Below are positions 1-12,155 of a DNA stretch of 64,000 bases, piece after piece (positions within the stretch are counted from its first letter, which is position 1; every line of letters begins with the position of its first letter). The notes beneath the pieces are model-generated. The model did no database searches and had not been told where the DNA came from. It saw nothing but the letters and a program-made list of their open reading frames with translations. The position numbers were made by a program, and so were the translations under genes. This DNA comes from Petunia secreta (lineage: Eukaryota > Streptophyta > Magnoliopsida > Solanales > Solanaceae): assembly GCA_029990175.1 (NCBI GenBank), contig JARKIP010000035.1, positions 41,678,001 to 41,742,000 on the forward strand. The letters run 5' to 3'.

Positions 1-1075
1 AGCCAAAAACATATGATTCTAATCATACTATTTTCATAAAATGGAATAATGTATCTAGACATGTGATATTTTACAAGTTCACATAGCAAAGAAAAATGGA
101 AAAAAATAATCAAAGAAAGAGGAGGTGTAGCCGTTTCGGGTCCGGGTCGGGTTGGACTGACCCGGTTCAATTCTTGCTCCATTTGCGAATTTCAAGTTCA
201 AAAATGTCCATCTCTTGCCTTGTACGTGTATAGACATTGATATATTTCATGATTCTCGCTTTGATTAAATCGGATTTGCTCGATTTTCTGTTCCTTTTTC
301 GGACCCAAATCAATGACGATGAGAGAGAAATAGGGAAGAGATGGACGGAGGATATGATGTGACTAGTGGTGGGGGTGTCGGATTTTGGGGTGAATTTTGG
401 ATGGGGGTGTATCGGGTCGGGTTTAGGGGTAAGGGGAAGGGGATGGCGGCCGAAATTGTTGGAGAGGGATAGGAGAAATGATTTTAGGGTTCCTTGGTGT
501 AAAGGGGGTTGTTTGGTTAAAGGGGAAAAAAATAAGAAAAAAGGGGTGGGCTTGTGTGAACGCATGATTGGCTGGGATGCCACGCATGTATGTGTGGCTG
601 ATGTGTGTATGTGTGGATCCAAATAATGTGATGTGTATATTTAGTATGTGTCTTGAGTGGATATTTAGTGTATATGAGGGTATATTTGGCTAATAATTAG
701 CTTTAAAATGCTAGTAAATGAGAGAATAATTAATAAAATATAAGGAATGATATTGGAGATTTAGGAAAAAATAATAATTAACTAAAATAATTATAAATGA
801 TTTCTGATTACATTAGTTAAGTGTAAATAACTATAAAATGGATATTCAAGTGTATAAATTGTGCAAATCGCTTCAAATCATGCAAGTATTTTGAAAACGA
901 CCTAAATGATGCATTTATGTAATATAATCACATTTATATATATAGGGATTGACGATAAGGGCAAAATAGATAAATGCCTGATATCTAATGCAATTTTGTC
1001 TTAGAAATTAATATTGCATTTTTCGAAATTTGTATGATAAATTGTAAATAGGAAGGAAAAAATTGGATGTCAACA
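1..1075 (+). mobile_element. 3' portion of a Tat-like LTR (T1)
   Basis: AT-rich non-coding sequence ending in TTGGATGTCAACA at 1075. The same kind of end (TTGGTGTCAACA) closes the LTR at 57399, and both share a block of the form ATTA-TTAAGT-TAAATA-CTATAAA (about 805-835 here, about 57195-57222 there). I infer the 3' part of one LTR family whose 5' part lies left of the window. It abuts the leader of C1, whose own 5' LTR is missing. Short open frames at 167-622 (-) and 366-626 (+) have no recognisable domain and look accidental. Confidence 0.5.
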
Positions 1076-1523
1076 CTAACCACCCAGGCGGACCGCCCAG
1101 TGTTGAGTTGGTTCCGGTTTGCTTTGTTTCGTAGTTTTTTGTGTTTTGTTTGCTTCCGTACTTCTTGGTTAGTATTTCTAAGGTAATTGTCCTATTTTAT
1201 TGACACTAACTCTTGAGCTTTTAGGGTGTTGTGTGTCTTGAAGTTTCCCATATAGTCTTAGAACATTCTTTACATCGAGTGCGCACTTTAAATTGCGTCC
1301 GTACATTGAGTCACATTAACTCCACTCTGAACTACTACTTGGACGTACTAGTTGGTGATCTTACCATTGTGGTTCCTAAGAGATAAAGGGCATCTTTGTT
1401 TCTGGGGATTGAGAGTGTGAATCCTAAAAAGAGTGTTGAGTGCCACCACCCAAGGTAAGGGAGAGCAAATGAAGTTGTATATACTAAACTTTGTGCTGTC
1501 TTAAAATATCTTTTGCAGGTACA
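1076..1523 (+). other. C1 untranslated leader, partial
   Basis: Leader homologous to those of the other elements. It opens with one GC-rich hairpin unit (GGCGGACCGCC near 1087) and contains the conserved text around 1290-1330 about CATTGAGTCACATTAACTCC that recurs before gag in C2, C3, A1, A2 and A3. It ends with an intron-like segment: donor-like CAAG|GTAAGG at 1455 and a pyrimidine-rich acceptor TTTTGCAG|GT ending at 1518. No gene seen. Confidence 0.6.
1455..1518 (+). promoter_or_regulatory. Intron-like segment before the C1 polyprotein start
   Basis: 64 nt running from CAAG|GTAAGG to TTTTGCAG|GT. Both ends match plant splice consensus well. The acceptor lies 5 nt before the expected start codon position (1524). 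Equivalent segments precede gag in B1, B2, A1, A2 and A3, but are only 47-61 nt there. Real splicing is an inference. Confidence 0.4.
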
Positions 1524-1874
1524 AGGAGCCATAAGGGAGGTTTGGATGGATGTGGGAATGGTAAGGACAATGTAAGTGAGACCGAGTTAGTTCAAGCTTA
1601 CCTTCAGTATATTATGACCGAGGTAAAGGCAATGAGTAGTCGAGTTCAACACTTAGAGGACTTTTGGGATGAAAATGAGACCGAGGGAAGGGATAGTTTG
1701 ACTAGTTCTATTGGTTGTGGAACCAAGGAGGGTAGAGGAGATTTCTACATAACTCCCATCTCATGGAGAAGTTCCTATAGGTTCCATGATGAAACTGCTT
1801 CCTCGACTTTCAACAACACTTCTAATGTTGGGAGAGTGACGGGAAGTGGAAGTTATCCTAGTAGCGTTACTAGG
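1524..1874 (+). pseudogene. C1 polyprotein, N-terminal exon-like part (interrupted by B1)
   Basis: The frame continues without a stop from 1491 to the B1 insertion point and resumes in frame at 9522 once B1 and one copy of the 5-bp duplication are removed. The residues IMTEVKAMSSRVQHLED resemble the short coiled-coil-like N-terminal stretch of gag in A and B elements (for example VIQGVSAEVRGVSARVAQLEQ-type text in B2). Next comes a Ser/Thr/Gly-rich linker containing STFNNTSNVGRVTGSG, which also occurs in C3. At the place where other elements have the gag ATG (after GTACA) this copy has AGG at 1524-1526, so the original start codon appears lost; the next in-frame Met is at 1613. No zinc knuckle is present. 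Confidence 0.55.
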
Positions 1875-2712
1875 TGATGCAGCCCAAAGTACTGATCAAG
1901 TGCTCGAAAATCCACCGAAGTCAATGACTGATCAACCGAGGCTAATGACACGAAGCCAAGCCAAATTGCTACATGACATGCACATTCAATTGGCTTGGTC
2001 GGGAGGAAGCATGTGTTCGAAGGAAGGAGGGCAAAGTGCTAGAGCCGAAGGTTACATCTTCAAATTTGAGCCCGAGGACAAAGTGACCGAACTCAAACTC
2101 TTGGCGCTGAGCAGCACAGAGCCGAACACAACATATTATGGTCGAAGTCAAGTGTGCGCCTAATGACAAATGTGTTCGAGCAAGCAACCAAGCATCGAAA
2201 TCAAAGCTGCCGAACACTCATTAAGTGTGATCGAGCAAGCATTCGAGCACCAAAGTCAAGGCTGCCGAACATACACTAGTTCAGCCCTGCGTGACTTGCT
2301 GTTATTGGTCACCTGTGACCATTTACTGTTTTTATCCCTAGCGTAGCCTATAAATACTCCTTTACATTTTATTGTGGATAGTAATTTGTTGATGAATATT
2401 TGATATAACAGTTGCTATTTGAGTGTCTCCGATGGAGCCCGAACCCCGTTGTGGGATTTCAAAGAACTTGTGTCAATCGGTGTGAGTCATTTCAACATTT
2501 TCTTCTTGGTCATTCAATTTGCAAGAAGCGTTGTCTTTCTTGAGGATTGTTGCTTAGTATAGGTGACTTTTTTTTCCGATTCAATCGAGCTTGAGACAAG
2601 TTCCTCAATGTTCCTTTGAATCGAAGATAGATTTGTCTTGCTTCTATCTTGTTCTTGTTATTTTTCCGCATTTTCCCTTCGTGTTAGCTTAACCCCGATT
2701 TTGCTTGCACCA
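1875..2712 (+). repeat. B1 5' LTR
   Basis: 838 bp, from TGATGCAGCCC to TTGCTTGCACCA. TATA box TATAAATA at 2349-2356. U3 codes in one frame for the PMTRSQAKLL-type peptide that forms the end of the polyprotein when this sequence is the 3' LTR. U3 also has a degenerate direct repeat of about 45-50 bp (TCGAGCAAGCA...GCTGCCGAACA) at about 2171-2217 and 2229-2273. Confidence 0.9.
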
Positions 2713-3913
2713 TCTTGGTATAAGATTAAGGTTTGAGCTTGTTCGTATAACCACAAATCTTGTTCGTTTATCTCGTGCTTTGTGTCTTCAGTTTCAGCTT
2801 CTTCTTTTGTTGTTGCTGTGGTGTTGTTATTACAAAAAAAATAGTAGAAAAGAAAAAATTCAAAATTTTTGTTTGAATGTTGGTTGTTTGAATCAAACAA
2901 CCATTGATTCTTGTTCACCATCGTCTCCTGATTCCAACGAGCACCTGTCGTACACGATTGTCGACTAGGGTTTCGTGGTGAATTTTTGGACTGTTTCGAC
3001 GTGGTGGTTGTTGTTAACGACTCCAGTTGTGATTCTGGTTCTTACCTTTCGAAACTGGTGGTGGTTATTGATTTGGGTTGTGCTTTTGAGCTAAGATATC
3101 GAAGTTCTATTGATTAAACTGCCGTCCGTACGCTGGAAAATTGTTACATTTGTAAAATGTACGGACACAAGCAGCTGAGTCCTTAGCTCGATTCTTGGAA
3201 CTGATTTCCTCCGTTGTTGTTGTTACCGGAGTTAAAGGTAACCCAAAGTCTGTTAAAATTCTATGTCAGTGAACGAAGTACGTTTGTCCGTATTCCTGAG
3301 CGAAAACGTCACAGTTCTATTGAAGAAGAAATGGGGTAAAGTGTAAAGATCAAAACCCCAGGTGAAAAATTTGTCAGCTAGAAAAAGGAAATTGGATAAG
3401 GTAAAACCCTATCCGTACCAAAGGAGGGACCACTCTTGTACAGATGAGAGTTGGTGTGTTCGAAAGGGATTCCGAAGAGGAATCGAAGGGTAGATTCTCC
3501 TAGGTTTCCACTTTTCTTGTGATCGATAAATCTAGTTAGTGGATCTCTGGAGTAATTCTTCCTGCTCGAGGTCGTACTAGCTCGTTTAAGCTTACAGGAA
3601 CTCGTGCGTAGGGTGACCGAAGTCCAAACTTTCAAGAAAATTCTTTGACTTTCTGAGGGCAGAGTAAATAGCGTCAGTACCATCGAGTCAACATCAATTC
3701 ACTCTTCCCGAAGGAGTCAGTGTAACTTGTCAAAATTCAAAGGAACTAAGAGGAGTTGATAAACCGAGGAAGCCATTCGCTACAAGTTCTTGAGTGACCA
3801 AAACCGAACCCATAAATTGAGTGGACCCGAGTGCCACCCAACAAAGGTGAGGGAGTGTGTGAGGTGATTTCTAACCTTAACATTTTCATTGGTCTTTGAT
3901 TTGTAGAGGTACC
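2713..3913 (+). other. B1 primer-binding site and leader
   Basis: The PBS at 2716-2727 reads TGGTATAAGATT, a mutated form of the tRNA-iMet complement TGGTATCAGAGC. The leader of about 1.2 kb is non-coding; short frames at 2658-2921 and 2705-2968 look accidental. It ends with CAAAG|GTGAGG (GT at 3847), TTCTAAC branch-like text and TTTGATTTGTAG (AG at 3905-3906) just before AGGTACCATGG, which fixes the gag start at 3914. Confidence 0.75.
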
Positions 3914-6900
3914 ATGGCTGGGAATGGAAGCGAAGGCAAAGGCATTGAGAAGCCCGAAGTGTCGTTAGCCGATTTCATGGTTGCGATACAAGGAATCAGT
4001 GCTGAAGTAAGAGGAGTGAGTGCTCGAGCAGCCCAACTCGAGCAAGAGAGTGTGTCCGTGGCCTTACCAGGGTCCGGCATTGGAACTAGCAACTCCACTC
4101 CAATGAAACCTGAGCTGTTTGCTGAGCTTGTTCGACAGCATCAGTTAAAGAGTGAGGCTATTCGAAAGGAAGTCTTGGGCAACCCTCAAGCTGGTTATCA
4201 ACACTTGGGCATTCCCCGAGTTGAAAGAGTACCACTTCCAATGGCCCGAAGACAAGTTGTGGACGTTGATGAAGGGGTCGATGAGGGAGAATTTCCCGAT
4301 GCCGAACCTGAGTACGAGCCACCGTTCAATCAACGAAGGCGGGCTCAACGAGGTCGTTGAAATTTCTGAGGTCGAGGCCGAGGCGCAAATGATGATCGAA
4401 ATATTGAGCGTGAGGCTGATGACTATTATGATGAGTATCCCGAACAAATTCGAGGTGCTCGAGATGCAAACTTGAACAGTGTCAAGATCACTATTCCACC
4501 CTTCAGAGGAACGAGTGATCGAGACCAATATCTTGAGTCGGAGCTTAAATTGGAGCGAATCTTCAAAACCAATGAGATGACCAAAGAGAGAAAAGCTGCA
4601 CATGTAATTACTTCGTTCGAGGCATATGCATCAACGTGGTGGGAGGCTGACAAAAGGTTGAGACGAAGGAATGCTTATCCCGAAGTCACCACCTGGGCGC
4701 AGTTGAAGATAGCAATGGGTGCTAAGCATGTGAATGCCAAATATAGGCAGAAGAAACTTCGAAGGCTCTTCGAATTGAAACAAGGGTCAAAATCAGTTGA
4801 AGAGTACTATGACGATTTCGAAAGGATTCTATTTGCCCTTGATATGGAAGTAGATGATGAGCAAGCCATCATTCGATTCAAAAATGGCTTGGCTCGAGAT
4901 GTGTCATCTCAATTGAGGCTGCATGTGTACTAAACTTTGGAAGATGTGTTTCATGCTGCCATCGAAGCTGAGAAATGGGTTAAGGACGATAAAGCAAACC
5001 TGTACCGAGGAGTCACTACTTCAACTCCTTTGAACCGAGGTAAAGAATGGAACAGTCCGAATCCAACAAGTGCTAGCACTGTTCGAGAGCCGAAGAAACC
5101 CTTCGAGAGGGGTGTGATCGTTAACCAACCCAAAGAAGTGGGAGGTAAAGTTCAACTTAACTCTCCTAGTGCTTCAAGCATTCAGTGTTATAAATGCAAA
5201 GGTTATGGTCACATGGCAAAAGTGTGTCCAACTCGCAAAGTTATGCTTGTGCTCGACAATAGAGATGTTTGTGAGCAAGCGAGTGACACCGAGGATGAAA
5301 TTTCCGAGGAGATTGACCGAGCTGAAAATGATGATGGTCGTGAAGATGCCCAAGCTGATCATCTGGAAATATTTCTTGCAGTTCGAAGGAATTATAGCTG
5401 CATGACTCTTAAAGAAGAGGACAACCAAAGAGAAAACCTTTTCCATGCCCGATGTCTAGTGAGGGGAAAAGTTTGTTCGATGATCATTGATTCTGGTAGT
5501 TGCGCAAATGTGGTGAGCCAAACCTTGGTTTCACAATTGGGACTACCTACCTTGAAATATCCCCATCCTTACAAATTACAATGGTTGAATGAGTGTGGAG
5601 AACTGAAGGTTGTCAAACAAGTGTGGATCAAGTTCAAATTTGGAGAATATCAAGATGAGATGATGTTCGATGTAGTACCGATGCAAGCATGTCATATGCT
5701 ATTGGGTCGACCATGGCAGTATGATCGGTCGGTTATTCACAATGGACGATCCAACACTTACACTGCTAAGCTCGAAAGGCAAAGTTTCATGCTCAAACCC
5801 TTGTCTCTAAAGCAAATCACAGATGACTATAAACGGATGAAAGAATTGAAAGAAGAGGCCAAAGCTAAGCTTCCGATGGGAAAAAAAGTTGTGGCCGATA
5901 ACAACACCTCACCGACCGAAGTAAGAAGCATATGTGCAATCATGCAATCGGGTCAGTATCTACGAGGCAACGATAATGATCATATGATGATTTTCCTCGT
6001 GCATAAGGGTATCTTTCTAAACTCTAATGAAGATTTTTCAAACGATAACCATTTGCCTAGAGCTATACAAAGTGTTTTGCAGGACTTCGGAGACATGTTT
6101 CCCGAAGAAATGCCAGGTGGATTGCCTCCGTTGAGAGGAATCGAGCACAAAATTGACTTTGTACCGGGGTCTCAAATCCCCAACAAACCTGCATACCGGT
6201 GTAATCCCGAAGACACCAAAGAACTCCAAAGGCATGTTGATGAGTTGCTGAACAAGGGCCTTGTTCGAGAGAGCTTGAGTCCTTGCGCCGTTCCTGTTAT
6301 CCGTGACCCAAAGAAAGATGGAAGATTGCGAATGTATGTTGATTGCCGAGCAGTCAACAAAATAATGGTAAAGTATCGTCATCATATCCCTCGATTAGAT
6401 GACATGCTAGATGAGTTAAGTGGTTCTTCATGCTTTGCAAAGATAGACTTCAGGTCCTGTTACCACCAAATCCGAATGAAACCCGGAGACGAGTGGAAAA
6501 CCGCATCCAAGACCAAATTCGGTCTTTCTGAATGGTTGGTGATGCCTTTTGGCCTATCCAACGCACCCAGAACATTCATGCGACTGATGAACCATGTGCT
6601 CAAACCGTTCATAAATAAGTTTTTCGTCGTTTACTTTGATGACATTCTTATTTATAGTAAATCTGTGGATGAACATGTCGAACACCTACGGCTAGTGCTT
6701 GTTAAGCTTAGAGAAGAGAAGTTATATGCTAACTTCAAGAAATGTGCCTTTTGTGTCGAGCGTGTAGTCTTTCTAGGATTCGTTGTGAGTGCTAATGAAG
6801 TTGAAGTTGATGAATGAAAAATCGAAGCCATCAAAGATTGGCCAACTCCAACCTCGGTATCTCAAGTTCGTAGCTTCTATGGCTTAGCTAGCTTTTACCG

Positions 6901-8974
6901 GGGGTTTGTTCGTGACTTTAGCACCGTGGCAGCTCCTTTGATCGAGCTGGTAAAGAAAGACCATCCATTTTTGTGGGGAGAGTCCCAAGAAAGGGCTTTC
7001 CAAGAGTTGCACCTCCCTGACTTCGGCAAAGCATTCGAAGTCGAGTGTGATGCATCCGGAGTTGGGATTGGAGGAGTGCTTATGCAAGATTCGAAGCCGA
7101 TCGCTTATTTTAGCGAAAAGCTTAAGGGTGAAACCTTGAATTACTCGACGTATGACAAGGAGTTGTATGCCCTCGTTCGAGCACTCGCCCATTGGCAGCA
7201 TTATTTGTGCCTCGAGATTTTGTGATTAAAAGCGATCATGAATCTTTGAAGCATCTCCGAGGTCAAGAAAAATTAAACCGAAGGCATGCCAAGTGATTTG
7301 AATTCATTGAAAGCTTCCCCTATGTAATTCATTAAAAAAGGGAAAAGACAACGTAGTCGCTGATGCGCTATCAAGGAAATTTGCCTTAGCGACCACTCTC
7401 GCCCCAAGGCTCATGGGATTCGAAAGCATCAAGTTGATACGAAGATGATCCCAAGCTAAAATGCGTTCGCGACGCAATCTTGAGTAGCCGAAGGGTTGAG
7501 AAATATTAATGGCATGATGGCTACCACTTCAAGAATGGGAGGGTTTGTGTGCCACTGTCATCGTGGAGAGAGCTTTTGGTTCGAGAAGCTCACTCCGGGG
7601 GCTTGATGGGACACTTCGGTGTCGACAAAAATCTTGGTATCTTAACCGAGCAGTTCCATTGGCCAAAAATGCGACGAGATGTGGAAATGCTTTGCAACGT
7701 TTGTCTCGTTTGCAGGAGAGCTAAATCGAAGTCCAACCCTCATGGTTTGTATACCCCGTTGCCTGTGCCTGATCGACCTTGGGTTGATATATCCATGGAC
7801 TTTGTCTTGGGGTTACCGAGGTTAGGGGGAGGACATGATAGCATCTTTGTTGTCGTGGATCCATTTTCCAAAATGGCTCACTTTGTTCCTCGCAAGAAAT
7901 GCGATTGTGCACAACATGTTGCTTCTTTGTTCATTGCTCATGTGTTAAAATTGCATGGTGTGCGACGTACAATTGTGAATGATCGATACTCGAAGTTTTT
8001 GAGTCATTTTTGAAAATGTTTGTGGGGTGCCCTCGGCACCCAACTGCGATTCTCGACGTCTCACCATCCTCAGACTGATGCAAAGACTGAGGTAGTTAAC
8101 CGAACCTTGGGATCTTTGCTTCGAGCAATGACCAAAGGCAAGGCCGGAAACTGGTTTGATCGTTTGGCGTAACGGAATTTGCATACAATCAAACGGTGCA
8201 TCAAATTATAAATATGACCCCGTTCGAGTGTGTATACGGTTTAGTCCTTTTATTCCACTTGATCTAACCCCATTGCCTCGAGATATTGTTATTTATTTTG
8301 AAGGTACTCACCGAGCCAAAGCTTTGCTCGGGTTGCATGCCAAGACAAAGAAGAATCTCGAGGAAGCTTATGCCAAAGTGGCGTTGAAAAAGAACAAGGG
8401 GTGAAAGAAGTTTGAGTTGAAGAAGGGACATTGGGTTTGGGTTCACTTCCGAATAGAGCGATTCCCAAACCAAAGGAAAGGAAATTTTTCATCTCGAGGG
8501 GATGGTCCATTTCAAGTGCTGAGCAAGATCAACAACAATGCTTATGTGATCGACCTCCCAGGTGAGTATAATATGTCCAACACTTTCAATGTTGTTGACT
8601 TAACTCCTTGTGTTGTAGGCCAAGTACCGGGGACAGATGCTGAAACGATTTCGAGGTCGAAATCTTCTCAAGAAGGGGAGGATGATGCAGCCCGAAGTGC
8701 TGATCAAGTGCTCGACAATCCACCGAAGTCAATGACTGATCAACCGAGGCCAATGACACAAAGCCAAGCCAAATTGCTATATGACATGCGCATTCAGTTG
8801 GCTTGGTCGGGAGGAAACATGTGTTCGGAGGAAGGAGGGCAAAGCGCTAGAGCCGAAGGTTACATCTTCAAACTGGAGCCCGAGGACAAAGTGACCGAAC
8901 ACCAACTCTTGGCGCTGAGAAGCACAGAGCCGAACACAACAAAGTGTGATCGAAGTCAAGTGTGCGCCCGATGA
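3914..8974 (+). pseudogene. B1 gag-pol, degenerate
   Basis: Remnant of a single gag-pro-RT-RNaseH-integrase frame. ATG at 3914 in ACCATGG context. Gag (3914-5230) includes the STWWEADKR segment and a CCHC knuckle CYKCKGYGHMAKVC near 5190. The protease keeps IIDSGSCANVVS near 5490. RT runs about 6100-6830 with VVYFDDILIYSKS near 6640, RNase H about 6930-7380, and integrase about 7550-8600 (zinc-finger and DD-E region), then GDGPFQVLSKINNNAYVIDLP. Breaks: in-frame stops at about 4358, 4373, 4931, 6815 and 8011, and frameshifts near 7215, 7440 and 8170-8410. The frame reads over the polypurine tract into the 3' LTR and stops at 8974. It cannot make a functional protein. Confidence 0.9.
8670..8682 (+). 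promoter_or_regulatory. B1 polypurine tract
   Basis: AAGAAGGGGAGGA directly before the 3' LTR; primer site for plus-strand DNA synthesis. It is translated as part of SSQEGEDD in the polyprotein frame. Confidence 0.85.
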
Positions 8975-9516
8975 CAAATGTGTTCGAGCAAGCAACCAAG
9001 CATCATAATCAAAGCTTCCGAATACTCCTTAAGTGTGATCGAGCAAGCAACTGAGCACTGAAGTCAAGGCAGAACACACATTAGTTCAGCCCTGCGTGGC
9101 TTGCTGTTATTGGTCACCTGTGACCATTTACTGTTTTTATACCTAGCGTAGCCTATAAATACTCCTTTACATTTCACTGTGGATAGTTAGTTGTTAATGA
9201 ATATTTGATATAACAGTTGCTATTTGAGTGTCTCCGATGGAGCCCGAACCCCGTTGTGGGATTTCAAAGAACTTGTGTCAATCAGTGTGAATCGTTTGAA
9301 CATTTTCTTCTTGGTCATTCAATTTGCAAGAAGTGTTGTCTTTCTTGAGGATCGTTGCTTAGTATAGGTGATTTTTTTTCCGATTCAATCGAGCTTGAGT
9401 CAAGTTCCTCAATGTTCCTTTGAATCGAAGCAAGATTTGTCTTGCTTCTATCTTGTTCTTGTTATTTTTCCACGTTTTCCGTTCGTGCTAGCTTAACCCT
9501 GGTTTTGCTTGCACCA
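8683..9516 (+). repeat. B1 3' LTR
   Basis: 834 bp, TGATGCAGCCC to TTGCTTGCACCA, TATAAATA at 9154-9161. Encodes the terminal PMTQSQAKLLYDMRIQLAW tail of the B1 polyprotein up to the stop at 8974. Followed by the duplicated target CTAGG. Confidence 0.9.
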
Positions 9517-11592
9517 CTAGGAGAGGAGGAATAAGGGAGATTCAAGTTGGTGGTAATACTACACTTGGACTTCCAAGTTCTTTCTTGGATGATCCTATAC
9601 AAAACTGGGGTATAAGAAGGTTCGTTGTTGAGGTAAATGATAATGGAGGATACATACTCAAGATTTATGACACCGATGCCAATTGCATTACACCCTCATT
9701 GGTTGATAAGCTAAGGATACCATGCTATGCTCCAAAGCATCCTTATGAGTACAATGAAGTCCGGGTTTCCAAGAAAGCTTGGGTATTCATATCTCATAGG
9801 AGTTATAAGAGTTATGTTTGGTATGATGTTAATCCCATGCAACATATTGATTTTCGGTTAGGTGAGCCATGGTTGCAAGACAAGACGGTGCAATATAGTA
9901 TTATGAAGGATAGGTATCATGTGAGGAAGGGTGAAAGGACTTATGACTTTGAACCTTGTCGGGCAAGAGACAAGTTACCTACTAGTGCATCTTCTTTTGC
10001 TATGCAAGGGAGAAAAGAGCGAGAACTGTATTCCATGATTGAAAGAGTGCAATCAAGAGTCCTACAAACATAAGAAGTGGTGGGACTAGTGCAAGACAAG
10101 GTGAACCCAATACCACAAGCTTCAAAGACAAGTGGTTCACCAACAAAGAAGAATGAGACCTCAAGTGATGAGTTTCTAAGTCTTACATTCTGGGTTGATG
10201 TTAAAAGTCCACCTACTTCTGCTATGGGTATTCTTGGGTCTCATACCAACTTACCCGAATATAAATGACAAAAGATTGGGAGGAGTAAGGGAGTGACTGG
10301 TGACAACTCTCGAGTGGAAAAATAAGAGGTTGTGTTGAGTGATGTGAGTGAGTTGTCACCACCCGAATCTACACCCGACCTTGAAAATAAAATGAGGGAG
10401 AAGAAAAAGGGAAAAAGAATCATTGAGAGTGAGGGTACCCCGTATTCTAACAATAACTCTTTATCTTCTTCTTCTACTTGTGTTAGCTTTTGTGTAGGTA
10501 TTCGTGGAGGCAAACAAATGGAGCCTCAATCATGTTCCAAGATGGAAGGGCAAGGTGATGAAGATCTTCAATGTGAGCTTCAAGGTGGAGGGACTATCCA
10601 TGACATTTCAAGTGCATTGAGTGAGCAAGATAGCTACTCAAAGGTATGTGTTAGTTCTCCTTCCCGTGAACATGTTACTTCCTTGTCTTGTGATGGTGCT
10701 AATGAAAACTTTGTGCTAGTTGATGATCTATATGATTATAATGTATTTGCAACTAGCGTAGAGTCTATTGGTCAAATTGTGTGTGAATGTGAACTACTAG
10801 TTGAGAGGGATTCAAAGCCACATTATGATGTGAGCTCAGTTTTCATTGAACCTCTCTTTAGTGAAGATTTTATAGTTGACCTTGTTTGTGGGCCTTGTTA
10901 TGACACACCACCTATATTTGATAAAGGGGAAGATGAGTTGAATGAATATCCTATCCTTTCCCTTGATGATTTTCTTAATAATGGTGGACCTATGTATTGT
11001 AGTGAAGATGGTGGTGATCTTGAGGAGTCCCTAGTGGATGAGATGGATCGAATTGTATTCGATGACTCCTCAAGTGTGGATAATGACTCTAGTTTGGATG
11101 TCTCACCTTTAATGGATAGTGGACTTTTTTCACTAACCCTTTGTTTGAAGAGAATTTTAAAAGAGGTGGTGATGTGTATCAAACTAGAGAAGAGTTTGGA
11201 TTTAAACCTCCTTGGTTTGGAAAGTTTAACTCTATAGACAATCCATTATTTGGAACTCTAAGTGAGATGAGTGTTCTTGGTATTGGTTATGCTGGACCAT
11301 CTACTAGAAGTCCTAACCTCATTGTGTGGACTATAATGATGAAGAACCTATTTTGGAGACCTTCCTTGCGAGTTTGTGTTGTAAGGAAGATTGTCTTAGA
11401 GGTGGATTTGGAGGTGAGGAAGTTACTCTTGGTGTGTGGGAGCGTACTTCTAAGAAGGGGAGTGGAGTATTTGATGTTAGTTTCCAATTGAACTATTTTG
11501 CTTACTCCATTCCGTATGTTGATTACACCTTGGGTGTTGGGCATGCCAAAGCCAATGAGTCACATTGTGCTAGTGATGCATAGAAGGCTTGG

Positions 11593-12085
11593 TGTGTTGA
11601 CCATAAGCTTGGGGGTCATAGGGATTTTGATTGCTTAATCTTGCATGTTCCTTGTCCTATTGATCTCCTTGCTTGTTATGGTTGTGAGTGCTAGTCATTG
11701 TAGAGCCAAGAACTTGTTGTTTCCTTTGGAGACCTATACTTTTTAATTGGTATTGATACTTGGCTCTATCACAAAAGTATATTTTCCATATCACTTGCAC
11801 TAACTCTTGTTGAGCTTACCTACTCTTGTAGTAGGAAGTTTTGTTGTGTTAATCATAATGAACGTAGGGATCATAGGAATTTTGATGGCTTGATCTTGCA
11901 TAATTCGTACACTATTGATCTCTTTGTTTATTCTTGTGTCGAGCGCACCCATTGGGGAAGCCAAGTACTTGTTGTTTTCATTTGAAAAATGCGCTTTATC
12001 ATTGTTATTGATTCTTGGTTCTACCATAAGAGTGTGTTTTCCACACTACCTGCACTAACCTACTCTTGTAGTAGGATATTTGGCT
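11593..12085 (+). repeat. Coding tandem duplication, period about 252 bp
   Basis: Two diverged copies, about 11593-11844 and 11845-12085. Both begin TGTGTT-A-CATAA and run through FD-LIL, the QxLVV segment, ID-W-YHKS and CSR. C2 has a single copy of this module, so the duplication happened within the C1 lineage or was lost in C2. Confidence 0.7.
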
Positions 12086-12142
12086 TGTTCTTGTCTTTTG
12101 TTGTAGGTCTTGATGGTTTGATTTCGAGGATGAAATCCTTTC

Positions 12143-12155
12143 AAGAAGGGGAGGA
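12143..12155 (+). promoter_or_regulatory. C1 polypurine tract
   Basis: AAGAAGGGGAGGA before the LTR start, which here reads CGATGC instead of TGATGC. Identical to the tract of the autonomous A, B and D elements, which fits mobilisation by their machinery. Confidence 0.8.

Larger units (their letters stand above)
1875..9516 (+). mobile_element. Full-length LTR retrotransposon B1, nested in C1
   Basis: Complete Ty3/gypsy structure: 5' LTR 1875-2712, PBS 2716-2727, leader, broken gag-pol 3914-8974, polypurine tract 8670-8682, 3' LTR 8683-9516. Target-site duplication CTAGG at 1870-1874 and 9517-9521. The insertion splits the C1 polyprotein frame exactly. The two LTRs differ at several dozen positions (roughly 5 percent by eye), so B1 is clearly older than A1. 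It carries no GC-rich hairpin arrays in its LTR, unlike the A, C and D elements. Confidence 0.92.

Noticed and set aside
167..626. Overlapping open frames of 151 aa (-) and 86 aa (+) as possible small genes.
   Set aside because: Mutually overlapping, low-complexity composition, inside a Tat-like LTR, no domain recognised.
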